A stretch of 28,544 nt of DNA, taken from the NCBI GenBank assembly GCA_003427395.1, contig BFEA01000202.1:779808-808351 (forward strand). The letters are read 5' to 3'. The stretch is from Chara braunii (lineage: Eukaryota > Streptophyta > Charophyceae > Charales > Characeae). The notes under the pieces are model-generated. The model saw only the letters and a list, made by a program, of their open reading frames with translations, was not told the origin of the DNA and did not search any database. Within the stretch, counting starts at the first letter, position 1. Every line of letters starts with the position of its first letter. Shown here in pieces: positions 8,899 through 17,965 of the stretch. The position numbers were made by a program, and so were the translations under genes.

Positions 8899-9742
8899 GC
8901 AACATGCATATGCTCTGGAATGTCGCCCCCCAACAAGCCTCGTGCCCGCCCCAAGTGAAGGCGGGCCTAAATATCCACGAGAGACCCCTATCTCAACATT
9001 TTCCAATGCGGGTCTCAGACAGTTGTTGCCCAACAGTTGGTTGAAGTGCAACTTGAGCCTTCTCTGGGCTCTCTAAGAAGAAGCAACTACGTTAGGCAGC
9101 TGAGCCCAGAGCCCGGGTGGTTGTGCCCTGGGCATACACATTTTGAGGCCGACACATCGGGAAGTGGCCACGGGTCAGCAAGAAAGCAACATTGTTATCG
9201 TATCTACCTTGTGGGCCAATGCAAATGCAGCAAACATTTCGAGCCTGGAAAATGTTGGGTGTGCCCAACTGAAAAGGGCCCAGGCCCGCAACTGTCAAGA
9301 TGGGCTAGAGCACAAACACTGGGGCCCAACTAGAAGTTACTGGAAACTTCCACGGCTAGGCCCAGGGAGTCCAGTAGCAGCAACCACTTCCATATAGGAA
9401 GCAAGTCAGCGAGGGAAGGGCGTTCTGGCCTAGGCAGACTATGCGGACACGCTGCTGCGATGCTGCTGAAGTGTCTGCACGTGCGCTGGCTGGCTGGGGT
9501 GTGTGTTGGCGCTAGGTGGTGAAGGGCGCTGCAGGGCAGCGGGGCACTAGCGGCCATAGCCGGGCTGCAGGGTGCAAAGGCAGAGGAGGGCGATGGTGAT
9601 CTGCAGGAGGAACCGTAAAAGTGGGTGGACAGAGGGTGATGAGGGAGACGAGGAGGTCGGCGTTGGTGTTGACGACATGTAGATTGGTCTTCAAAGTCGA
9701 AGTGAGCCTGTTGCATGAACGCAGGTAGGATAGGTAGGACGG
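8869..9742 (+). repeat. Start of element 1 3' LTR; end not resolved
   Basis: The LTR is placed by the TG start next to the polypurine tract. It begins with a palindromic TGTGAGGACT...GTCCTCAGGGG stretch. No matching 5' LTR is visible before gag, so the 3' end cannot be fixed. It may run up to the giant LTR start at 9743 or end earlier. The segment just before 9743 (9721-9742) is rich in ggtagga units, 17 of 22 bases being purines. I see no credible gene in this stretch; the minus-strand open frame that crosses 9743 lacks any known domain. Confidence 0.45.
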
Positions 9743-10244
9743 TGTCGGGACCGGTGGGTCTCGAGACAAGTCTTGACCCCTGAGAGATGGTATATGGCAT
9801 AATTGTGCATAGCGGAGAAAACCAGAGGCAAGAGGGATAGGAAGGATGGAAGGCTAAGGCATAAGTGTCGCCGCCTAGGGGGCTAGAGAATGTCGTGAGC
9901 CGCCGGAACAAGTGGACCAAGAAGAAATTAGTAGGATAGTAAGCGACTAAGGGCCGCAAGAGAATAATATAGGTGACCCTTCTTCCCGGAAGGAGAAGAA
10001 CCGGTAGGAGCATGAGGCCAAGGAGAGCCACCAGGGTGCGGCATAGGAAGGACCAAAGGGCCATGAGCCAACTAAAAGACCGCGGCCGGAAAGACCGGCG
10101 CGCATGGGACATAGAAAGGAGACTAGAAATAAGGCAGTAATGGGAAGCAGAGTACGAAGAGAAACCGGGATACCACAAGGAAAAAGTGTCGGGGACCATA
10201 GGGGACTAAGTAAAAATAATGGCATTATGGGGCCAAGTAACGGT

Positions 10245-10340
10245 GGGGCCACCGGCGGGATAAGTGTCGGCGGGACCACCGGCGGGACAAGTGTCGGGGA
10301 CTAGCGCAGGACAACAGTCGAGGACTAGCGCGGGACAAGT
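10245..10340. repeat. 27-bp GC-rich minisatellite, right arm
   Basis: About three and a half units of the accaccggcgggacaagtgt type, the inverted counterpart of 4030-4111. The later units are diverged (ctagcgcaggacaac). Confidence 0.75.
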
Positions 10341-10451
10341 AGCTTGGACTTGTGATGTCCCAAGACAAAGTTATAAAGGGTCATAAGAGAAGGATGCCCG
10401 AAGCAAGACGTGCCACCAAGATCAAGGTCTAGACGATCAAGAATATTAGCA

Positions 10452-10473
10452 CCACTAGTGCAAGCATTAGTGG
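10452..10473. repeat. Hairpin CCACTAGTGC aa GCATTAGTGG
   Basis: A ten-base stem with one G-T type mismatch, the counterpart of 3861-3882. Confidence 0.75.
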
Positions 10474-10689
10474 AGGCAAACGGAGGGCCAAAAAAGAAAG
10501 AAAAATAAAAGAAAAGCAAGGGAAGAGGCATAGCAACAATCCTAAATATCTCGGATTCTCCACCTTGAGGAAAGTGAAGCCTAGAGAGGCTCCACATGAA
10601 AAATAGGCTCCCGGGAGAAAATCGGAGCAAAGGGGGTCACGATTTGGAAGATAGGGAGGCAAAAGGAGGCTCCCATGTGCATGAGGGAA

Positions 10690-10719
10690 CCCCAATTGCA
10701 GTTCGAGAAATAACGGACT
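10690..10719. repeat. Hairpin CCCAATTGCAGTTCG...CGGACTGCAGTTGGG
   Basis: Arms of about 15 bases pair with two mismatches around a short AT loop. This is the longest hairpin in the right arm and the counterpart of 3612-3635. Confidence 0.75.
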
Positions 10720-11221
10720 GCAGTTGGGGCATAGGAAGGGCCACAACTAAGAGGAAGGGCCTAGAAAAAAAAAGAAAAGAAAATGCGGGAGAATAAGACA
10801 AGAGGAGTGAGAGGGAGTGAGTGAGTTGGCCGTCAGTAGGGACTGACACAAATAGGGACTGGCATCTCCCTACTGTCCGAAAATGGACGGAAATAAAGGA
10901 AAAGAAAATAAAAGAAAAGAGAAAAGAGTCTTAACGGTAAAAAATGGTCACTTGGGGAGATACATCTGTGACCAAATACATTACGGGATATGGCGGTTGC
11001 GAAGGATCTTAATTTCCTTTTGATTTTGCAGAGAAAATCAAGAAAAACCAAGGCCCCATGCAGCCGAGATACAACGGATTGCATGGGGGAGGAAAACACA
11101 CATGTTTTAGATACATCCGGAGCCAATATTGAGTCCCGATGGAATTGAGAGTTGGCCATTTCTTTTTGTTTCAGTTTAAGGAATCTGGTGGGGCGATGAG
11201 GCTAGGTAAAAGACCATTATA

Positions 11222-11245
11222 GCAGTCCGCGAAATAGCGGACTGC
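11222..11245. repeat. Hairpin GCAGTCCGC gaaata GCGGACTGC
   Basis: A perfect nine-base stem with a six-base loop. The left arm has the same hairpin with different pairs (2877-2900). Confidence 0.8.
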
Positions 11246-11633
11246 ACGAGGGTGCCTAGGCCTAAAGAAAAGAGTTTTGACTCCCCCAAAACACAAGAAA
11301 ATAGCGCCCTCGGCTTGGGCAAATGAAGACGGTAATTGAGGGTCGCGAGATGTTGGATCTCGTGACCTAGAATATTCATGACACTTGAGGCCCATGAGAA
11401 GAAGGGATTGGGGCGTCCGGGGACAAGGAAGCCCCAAATAAAAATGAGACGTCACCGGGAATGATGTCGGACACTAAATGGGTCCAAATAAAAATTGTTG
11501 AAATTTGGGACACGAGCCGGCAGGACCATCGCCGGGACTAGAAAATGGAACTGGCATTGGAGAATCAAGAGGACTTGAATAGTCCCTAGAGAACTATGAG
11601 TTAGCAAAGAGGAGTGTGGAAGCAAGCAGTGTT

Positions 11634-11653
11634 GTCAAGATCAAAATCTTGAC
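11634..11653. repeat. Hairpin GTCAAGAT caaa ATCTTGAC
   Basis: A perfect eight-base stem with a four-base loop, related to the 11-bp hairpin at 3898-3921. Confidence 0.8.
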
Positions 11654-12114
11654 GGTGAAAAATATTAGCCACTATGAGTGCAAAACTGAAACGAACCTAG
11701 GAGAGGGTGCTAGGAGGCCAAAATGAGAGAGGAAGGGTGAAGGAGAGACTACCCAGCAGTCCTAGATATCTCGNACTAGCAAGGCACTAGAAAATAGAGC
11801 CTCAATGAACTCTATGCAGAAAGTAAGCTGCCAAGTAAAAATCGGAGCACAAGGGGGCTTAAAAATGAAGAAACGGAGGCAAAAAGGAACCCCCATGAGG
11901 ATGGGGGCTTCATTATTGCAATCCGAGTTGCAACGACCAATCGCTGACCATGAACCTGACCATGAATAAGGTTCTAAGGCCTAGAAAAAAGGTGCACAAC
12001 ATCTTGACACTTGTCACAACAGAAATAAAAGAAAAATAAGAGAAAAAGAAGGGAGAATGAGACGAAAAGGGTGAAAAGAGTGAAGGAGAATGTGCCGGCG
12101 AGTTGGGACTGGCA

Positions 12115-12140
12115 CAGTAGGGACTGGCACGTCCCTACTG
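12115..12140. repeat. Hairpin CAGTAGGGAC tggcac GTCCCTACTG
   Basis: Stem identical to 1969-1994, with a perfect ten-base stem and a loop of the same length. Confidence 0.85.
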
Positions 12141-12170
12141 TGATCTCATCCCTTCTGATTTTGTGGAGGG

Positions 12171-12182
12171 CAATCCGGATTG
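12171..12182. repeat. Perfect palindrome CAATCCGGATTG
   Basis: Identical to 1927-1938 in the opposite arm. Confidence 0.85.
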
Positions 12183-12710
12183 CAGAGATAATGCCCTTGG
12201 GTCATTATCTTAGTAATATATGAATTTAAAAAGGCAAACATGAGTGGAAAAGCAAAAAGGGGTTGACCGTTTTTTTGTGAGTCATGGATCTGAGATCAGA
12301 TCTCATGGTTTAGAGCATATGGCCGTTTTTTGTGGGGCCAACTCAAACGGTCAAATCCAGAACGAGTTGGCATCCCAAAATAGAAATAAACAAAAGAAGG
12401 AAAAACCCGAAATTGTGCACTTGGCCCAAAAAGAAGACCAGATGCACCAAAAATTAAAAAAGTGAGCATAGGGGCTCAAAATTGAAGCAAGGACCACTTG
12501 GGGGTAGCTCGAAATAATGCTGGCCTTCGATCTCAGTCAGATCTAAGGCTGAGATTGCTTCGAGATGTGAGAAAATATCTCGGCTACCCAAAATTGGGTA
12601 GAAACAACAAAAAGTGGACCTTTTTCTTTCAAGTAAGGCTGCCTCTTGGGCATTTGAACTCGAGGGGGCAGCATTTGAGAAGGCAAAAGAGGCTTGAGGA
12701 GGCCAAGAGG

Positions 12711-12740
12711 CAGTCCGAGTTGGTACCAGCCACTCGGACT
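12711..12740. repeat. Hairpin CAGTCCGAGT...ACTCGGACTG
   Basis: A perfect ten-base stem around tggtaccagcc. The counterpart at 1357-1383 has an eight-base stem and the same ggtacc core. Confidence 0.8.
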
Positions 12741-12873
12741 GCATGTACTTGGCCAAAATGAGGCTCANGTGCCCCCGGAGAGGCCTANTGGTGNAATTTG
12801 GCCTTGGGGTATCTCGGTTCACTTGGAGGCACATGGGGAGGCTCATGGGCTGGTCGGTACACCAGTTTCAGCC

Positions 12874-12880
12874 TATATAA
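12874..12880 (+). promoter_or_regulatory. TATA box of the right giant LTR-like arm
   Basis: TATATAA followed by gctgagggagcagtcc is a good eukaryotic core promoter match. It lies about 3.13 kb from the TGTCGGGACC start. It would drive transcription rightward through the CTT tract and the 91-bp array, consistent with a U3/R border. The mirrored site in the other arm points left, so the two promoters face outward. Confidence 0.5.
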
Positions 12881-13274
12881 GCTGAGGGAGCAGTCCGCCG
12901 CACTCACATTTGCATGAGAAGTGTCCATGCTGCCCAAGTGAGCTCATAAGGGGAACCGCTGCCAGTTGGGAGACTTGAAGGAGGCTGTGTTGTCGGCTAG
13001 TAGAGGCAGCCATAGGAGCTAGTGTGAGTGACGGTGCTCCGCCATAGCCCCAGGCTGTGAGAGAGAGAGAGAGGTTTGGAGGAACCCATTTAACCCTCCT
13101 AGAGGGGAAGACTCCATAGCCTTGGTAGTTGGAGCTTGCCATAACCAGGGGGAGGCCCAGAGAGGAAGGAGGTGGGGGCTTGAGGGAGAAGAGAGTCATA
13201 GCTAATTGAGGAGGAAGGAACTTCATCAAGGTTGATCTTCAACATCAAGAGAAGAAAGGAGAGGTGAGTGGGAA

Positions 13275-13500
13275 CAAGGAGGAGAAACTTCTTCTTCTTC
13301 CTTTTCTTCTTCTTCTTCTTCTTCTTCCTCTCCCTCTTCTTCTTCTCTCTTCTCTCTTGTTCTTCTTCTTCTTCTTCTTCTTCTTCTTCTTCTTCTTCTT
13401 CTCTCCTTTTCTTCATTATTATTTCCTCTTCATCCTCTTCCTTCCTCTCTCCTTCTTCCTCTTCATCTTCTACTTCTTCTTCAGGGAAGAGATAGAAAGC
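13275..13500. repeat. CTT/TCC-rich microsatellite
   Basis: Long runs of CTT and TCC on the plus strand are broken by short ctctc and cattatt stretches. This is the mirror of the GAA tract at 719-833 but clearly longer. Leu- or Ser-rich and, on the other strand, Glu/Lys-rich open frames here are simple-repeat artefacts. Confidence 0.9.
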
Positions 13501-13744
13501 AGCTCCTATATTAGTGGTGTCTCCATGATAGTCATTTCCTTCACCCCCTAGCAAATCACCACTTTGGGTTATGACATTCCTGGCTTGAGGGAAATATTTA
13601 CTCACTCTCACCTCAAGATTTATGACCCCCCGCCACTTGGGGGAAAATCATTACTTTGAACTTCACTCATGGAGGCACTTGGGTGATCCTAACCTCCCAA
13701 ATTGTCCATTTCTCCACCTTGTAATGATCTGATTCAATGCTGGA

Positions 13745-14260
13745 TGCTTCCATTAGTGTTATACAGGTGTTTGAGCAAGTCTCACTCACATGCAGCTCTT
13801 CCTCTCACTTGGTATTGTATCGGTGCCTTCCTAGTTGCTCCATAGCTCACATGTGTGTATGTTGCACTCTCACTTGTGCAAGTTCAGTTTTTCCTGACTT
13901 GGTGATATGGTGGTACTCTTCGTAGTTGCTCCATGGCTCATATGTGTGTGTGTTGAAGTCTCATTGGTGCAAGTTCAGTCTTTCGCCCACTTGGTGATGT
14001 ACCAGTTCCTTCCTAGTTGCTCCGCAGTTCATGTGTGTGTATGTTGTAGGTCCATTTGTCTAAGTTCAGTCTTTCTTTCACTTGGTGATGTGGCGGTGAT
14101 TTCCTAGTTGCTCCATAGCTCATGTATGTATGTGTTGTAGTCTCATTTGTCCAAGTTCAGTCTTTCTCTCACTTGGTGATGTGTCGGTTCCTTCCTAGTT
14201 GCTCTATAGCTCATGTATGTATATGTTGTAATCTCATTGGTGCAAGTTCAGTCTTTCTCA
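13745..14260. repeat. 91-bp tandem array, about 5.5 copies
   Basis: tagttgctc occurs at 13832, 13923, 14014, 14105 and 14196, and agttcagt at 13881, 13972, 14063, 14154 and 14245, all at exactly 91-base steps. Units read cttcctagttgctccatagc, then ctcatgt, gtatgt and caagttcagtctttct. The last copy stops at 14260, where element 2 begins. There are no unique spacers, so it is not a CRISPR. Its ccaagtgagagaaag motif (minus strand) ties it to the array at 1-605. Confidence 0.9.
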
Positions 14261-14740
14261 CGGGGTCGAGGTCGCGAAGTTTGTTGTAGATGGTGGAGAA
14301 GTCGGGGTAAGAGAGGTATCCTTGGGTGTAGCAATGGCAGAAGCTGGATGTAGATCATGGCGGCATAGACTTTCTCGGGGGGTTTGTGATCGGGGCGGCG
14401 GGAGAGGGCATCGGCAACGCGGTTGCTCTTGCCAGGGGTGTGACTAATGGTAAAGGTAAATTGGGCAAGGAAGTCTAGCCAGCGGGCTTGGCGAGGGCTG
14501 ATGTCTTTCTTGGTCAAGATGGAGGAGACGACGATGTTATCGGTACGGATGGTGAAGCATTACCCGTCGAGGTACGGGCACCAGACTTTGAGGGCGTAGA
14601 CCACGGCGAGGAGCTCCTTCTCGTTGGATGGGTAGTTCATTTCTGCGGGAAGGAGTTTCTTGCTGGCGAATGTGATGGGGTGCTCGCTGGGTGGGCATTG
14701 GGAGTGAGTGGGGGAGTCCTTGATGGAGGGGTTTCCGCAG
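14261..14740 (-). pseudogene. Element 2 RNase H, frameshifted and truncated before integrase
   Basis: RNase H removes the RNA strand during reverse transcription. In a frame shifted from the RT gene, the minus strand reads PITFASKKLLPAEMNYPSNE then KELLAVVYALKVW (Glu-containing helix). A TAA stop follows at 14560-14562, then IRTDN (third catalytic Asp region) and SPRQARWLDFLAQFTFTISH, then SNRVADALSRRP, all in the same frame. These are the usual RNase H and connection motifs of Ty3/gypsy. The frame ends at 14261 in a coherent DFSTIYNKLRDLDPV-like tract, where the 91-bp array takes over, so integrase is missing. Confidence 0.8.
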
Positions 14741-16541
14741 GGTCGGGGGGAAAGTGCTGGGATAAGACGGCCCCGATGGCAAAGTCGGAGGCATCTTTGG
14801 TGACGAAGAAGTGGCGAGTGGGGTCGGCGATTTTGAGGACGGGGGCAGTGGTGATGAACTCCTTGAGTTTGTCGAAGGCGGTTTGGCGGTCGTCTGTCCA
14901 AGCGAAGGGTTCAGTGGCACGGGTGAGCTCATGGAGAGGGTAGGAAACGTCGGAGAAGTTGTGGATGAAGGGGCAGTAGTAGTTGGCGAGTCCCGTGAAG
15001 GAGCGAAGTTGGGTTAAAGTGGTGGGAGGGGGGAACTCGACGAGGGCAGAGACCTTTTTGGGGTCCATGCGGATGCCGTCGACGGAGACAATGTGACCAA
15101 GGTATTCTACGCTAGAGGCAGCAAATGTGCATTTGCTGAGCTTGGCGTAGAATTTCTGGTCGCGGAGGATGGCGAGAACTTGGCGGAGATGATCAAGGTG
15201 GGACTCGAAGGTGGGGCTAAAAACAAGAATGTCATCGAGGTAGATCACGACACAGACTTCGAGGAGGTCGCGGAAGATGTGGTTCATGGTGGATTGGAAT
15301 GTGGCGGGGGTGTTGGTGAGACCGAAAGGCATTACGAGAAACTCGTAGTGCCCGAAGTGGGAGCGGAAGGCGGTCTTGTGGGTGTCCTCCTCGCGGATGC
15401 GGATCTGGTGGAAGCCATTGCGGAGGTCGATCTTGGTGAAGTATTTGGCTCCACGGAGGTGATCAAGAAGTTCGGATATCCGGGGAAGCGGATACTTGTT
15501 CTTGATCGTGATCAGATTCAAGGCGCGGTAGTCTATGCACATGCGGAGTTCCGAGGTGCCGTTCTTCTTGACGAAGAGACAACTGGTTCCGAAGGGGGAG
15601 GAGCTAGGCTTAATGAATCCTTTTTCAAGGAGTTCATTGAGTTGGCGCTTCATTTCTTCGGCCACGGGGACGGAGAGCTGGTATGAGGGGCGACAAGGGG
15701 GGGAGTGGTCGGGCTCGAGATCGATGGTGTGGGAAACACCTCGGTCGGGAGGTAGTTCGGCGGGCAAGGATTCGGGAAACACGTCTTTAAATTCAGATAG
15801 GAGGGCGGAGATCTGAGGGTCGGAGGGGGGGTCTTGGTCGGGTTTGTCCGTTGGAAGCAAGTCCTCGGGACGGTCGCGGTCAATGACAAGGCAATAGTAG
15901 GCAGAGTCGGGGTGCTCACGGGTCATGTGAAGAAATTGGTGAGGAGAGACGGGGGAAGGGGTGGAGGGAGGGAGAAGGTAGGGGATGTTAAGGGATGGAT
16001 CGGGGGGGGTGGAAAGGCGGACGAAAGAGGCGTGGAAGGTATAGGGCATGTAGCGGTCGAGCCAAGGAGTCCCGAGTACGATGTCGCACATGAGGTGCAT
16101 GACATCGAAGGAGACCTGACTGCGAAGAGGGCCGACAGTCAATGTGGTCTCGGGGACTGTGCGGTCGACGACGATGGCTGAGTCCTTATCCCCTAGGCGG
16201 ATCGTGATCGGGGAATCATAGCCGGTGGAAGAGAGGCCGACTTTGCGGACACAGGCATTCGTGATGAAGTTGTCGATGGCACCAATGTCGAGAAGGGCCC
16301 GGAACTTCACCGTCGATGCTCCAAAGGAGACGGCGACGAACTTGAGCTGGAACTGGGCGGTCCCGACACAAACGGAGGAGATCATGGCGTTGAGGCGGCG
16401 CTGCTCGAGGCCTAATCTAACAAGCCGAGTGTGTCGGTGTTGTTCCTCAACGAGATCGAAGAAAGTGATTGTGGAGGGGTTGGGGACATGGTTACAAGGG
16501 GCGGAGGGATTGGCAGACGAATTGTTGATGCCAGGACATGG
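14637..16541 (-). pseudogene. Element 2 pol: protease and reverse transcriptase (Ty3/gypsy)
   Basis: The open frame runs from just after TAA 16542-16544. From the Met at 16385 the protease shows FRALLDIGAIDNFI (Asp 33) with Ile where Ser or Thr is usual, and later DIVLGTPWL. The RT follows: KPSSSPFGTSCLFVKKNGT, then LRMCIDYRALN, FTKIDLRNGFHQIRI, FRSHFGHYEFLVMPFGLTN and the active-site YLDD (residues 382-385). The connection region (TGLANYY) and the first RNase H motif DASDFAIGAVLSQ (Asp 531) come next. The frame is then lost around 14690-14735 and ends in unrelated residues. The RT active site is intact, so this is the least damaged RT in the window. Upstream of the Met, FFDLVEEQHRHTRL is coding-like and shows that translation originally came from gag. 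Confidence 0.85.
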
Positions 16542-16559
16542 TTACAAGGGGCGGAGGGA
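16484..16559. repeat. 26-bp direct repeat with 50-bp spacing at the gag-pol junction
   Basis: ggacatggttacaaggggcg (continuing gaggga) occurs at 16484 and 16534, a 50-base step that is not a multiple of three. It overlaps the gag-pol boundary of element 2, and the second plus-strand copy contains the in-frame TAA (16542-16544 on the minus strand). A small tandem duplication that disrupts the gag-pol frame is likely. Confidence 0.8.
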
Positions 16560-16565
16560 CAGTGT

Positions 16566-17375
16566 TCAAGAGGAGGAGGGCCCAGAGGCCGCGGTGGAGG
16601 AGGAGGAAGTGGGTGTGGGAGGGCTGGATCCTGTGGGGCGGGAAGCCTGGTGGGTGGAGCGGTCGGCCTTGGGGCATTTAGTTTGTTGATGCCCCAGCTG
16701 ACGGCAACGGAAACAACCGTCGTTGGCCTGGAGGAAGGTGCGTTCGGCGGGGGTGAGCTTTTTGAGACGAGGGGGTTGGGGGGAGGAGGAAAGCTGGGAG
16801 GTCAGGCATTGCCGTTCCATCCTCATGAGATGGACAACCTGGAAGTCTTCCTCGGTGAATTGGGCTGGGTCAAGGGACTCGGGAGAGGAGTCAAAGCCGT
16901 CGTCGGAGGGGAGTAACGAGTCATCGGAGGCCATGTTGTGGAAAAACCGGGTGCGGTTGGGGGCGGCTGGTCGTTGAGAGCGGAGGTGAGGAAGGCGATC
17001 ATGGTGGAGAAGGCGGGTAAGGAGATCGGTGAGAAGGAGCTCGGGCTCATGGGCGAGGGCTGCGGTGAGGTGGGGGAAGCATATCCGCTTGATGCGGGAG
17101 ATGAAGACGTAGTCGGGAATGAGAGTCGACGGGATGTGGAGGCGGAGGGAGCGAACGTATTGGATGAATCGCTCAGTGGGGCCGGTTTGGTGGAGGTTGC
17201 AAAATTGATCGATGTAGTCATCGATGGTCGTTTGCGGAGTGAAGGTGGCAATGAGAAGGTCGGCCCATTGAAGGAAGGTGATGCGGGGAAGGCCGTTGTC
17301 TCGGCGGTTGTTGGCTTCGGTTAACCACCATTGAGCGGCGGCGCGTTGGGAGGTCTTGGATAGGCGGGGTGGCAT
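16566..17375 (-). CDS. Element 2 gag with intact CCHC zinc knuckle
   Basis: A 269-residue open frame starts at ATG 17375. The start is preceded in frame by a TAA nine codons upstream. It has a capsid-like core (AAAQWWLTE, FLQWADLLIATF, IDDYIDQFCNL, RFIQYVRSLRLHIP), an acidic SDDGFDSSPE stretch and a perfect knuckle, C221-FR-C-RQLG-H-QQTK-C234. A Ser/Pro tail follows and ends at TGA 16566-16568. It is shorter than full Ty3/gypsy gags because the region before the AAAQWW helix is short, so an N-terminal part is probably lost. Pol lies downstream in the same frame, separated by the TGA and a TAA at 16542-16544. Confidence 0.75.
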   Translation of the reverse strand: MPPRLSKTSQRAAAQWWLTEANNRRDNGLPRITFLQWADLLIATFTPQTTIDDYIDQFCNLHQTGPTERFIQYVRSLRLHIPSTLIPDYVFISRIKRICFPHLTAALAHEPELLLTDLLTRLLHHDRLPHLRSQRPAAPNRTRFFHNMASDDSLLPSDDGFDSSPESLDPAQFTEEDFQVVHLMRMERQCLTSQLSSSPQPPRLKKLTPAERTFLQANDGCFRCRQLGHQQTKCPKADRSTHQASRPTGSSPPTPTSSSSTAASGPSSS

Positions 17376-17810
17376 GTGGGGGTGGTTTCTAATCCCGATT
17401 TAGCAAAATGATGGTTGATTTAACTCCGGATTAGAGGAAGTTGTCATGAGAGGGGGGAGGGGGGGGGAATGAAAATTCGGGAGCAAAGTTTTGGGAAAGA
17501 AAATTAAAATCGAAACATAAATTTCAAATGGAATAAAATTTGGCGAGGAAAAATTGCAGAAAATTCGGGGTAAAGGAAAAGGGGAAAATTAAATTTTGAA
17601 GATAATGAAATTCGAATTTATTCGATTAATTTCTAGGCTACCAGAGTGGCCCGGGGTCACTTGCCCGGCCGGGCCAAAAAAATAAAATAAATAAAAATAA
17701 AAATAATAGTTTTAAACTTTTTTATTTATTTAAAAATTGGTAAAGAATTTCGATGTGACCTTGAGGCAAAAGTTTTTCAGTTTATTTTTCTGCATAACGT
17801 AGTTTTTTTT
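17376..17810 (-). other. AT-rich leader of element 2
   Basis: No gene is seen. On the minus strand it carries ctggtagcctagaaattaat (17625-17644) preceded by a GC-rich ggcccggccgggcaag stretch, then AT-rich sequence, then the gag ATG. The same order occurs on the plus strand in front of element 3, so this is probably the untranslated leader. TGGTAGCC could be a primer-binding site, but no LTR end is visible to confirm it. Confidence 0.4.
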
Positions 17811-17965
17811 NNNNNNNNNNNNNNNNNNNNNNNNNNNNNNNNNNNNNNNNNNNNNNNNNNNNNNNNNNNNNNNNNNNNNNNNNNNTTTTTTTTTTTTTGC
17901 TGGGAGTCCTTGCACGGGCTGGCCACCCGGGACCCGGGCGGCCCGGCTGGTAGCCTAGATTAATT
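17625..17965. repeat. Inverted repeat around the assembly gap
   Basis: The left arm, 17625-17675 (attaatttctaggctaccag and a GC-rich tail), pairs with the right arm, 17913-17965 (GC-rich stretch then ctggtagcctagattaattt). The GC-rich portions have diverged, while the ctaggctaccag core is identical in 12 bases. Confidence 0.75.
17811..17885. other. Assembly gap of 75 N flanked by T runs
   Basis: The gap is preceded by eight T and followed by thirteen T on the plus strand, so a long homopolymer, together with the surrounding inverted repeat, probably stopped the assembly. The true length is unknown. Open frames that span it are meaningless. Confidence 0.95.

Larger units (their letters stand above)
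9743..14260 (+). repeat. Right giant LTR-like arm (about 4.5 kb)
   Basis: The arm begins TGTCGGGACC at 9743 and ends ...gtctttctCA at 14260, TG...CA as LTRs do. It is the inverted, diverged partner of 1-4686. Inside are the 27-bp minisatellite (10245-10340), at least seven hairpins, a TATATAA box at 12874, a CTT-rich tract at 13275-13500 and the 91-bp array. No direct repeat flanks it: the five bases before are gacgg, the five after cggggt-type. No gene is supported. Ambiguous bases occur at 11775, 12768, 12788 and 12794. A solo LTR, an LTR orphaned by deletion, or one arm of a giant inverted-repeat element all remain possible. Confidence 0.6.

Noticed and set aside
9330-10199. 289-codon minus-strand frame
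   Set aside because: It crosses the TGTCGGGACC boundary between two unrelated repeat segments, has no recognisable domain and biased composition.
13099-13611. Glu/Lys-rich minus-strand and Leu/Phe-rich plus-strand open frames
   Set aside because: They come from the CTT/TCC microsatellite; there is no domain or codon structure.
13745-14260. Possible CRISPR-like array
   Set aside because: Units are contiguous 91-bp tandem copies with no unique spacers, in eukaryotic repeat sequence.
14488-17324. Several plus-strand frames of 80-200 codons rich in Gly, Val and Glu
   Set aside because: They are antisense shadows of element 2 gag and pol, which have clear family motifs on the minus strand.
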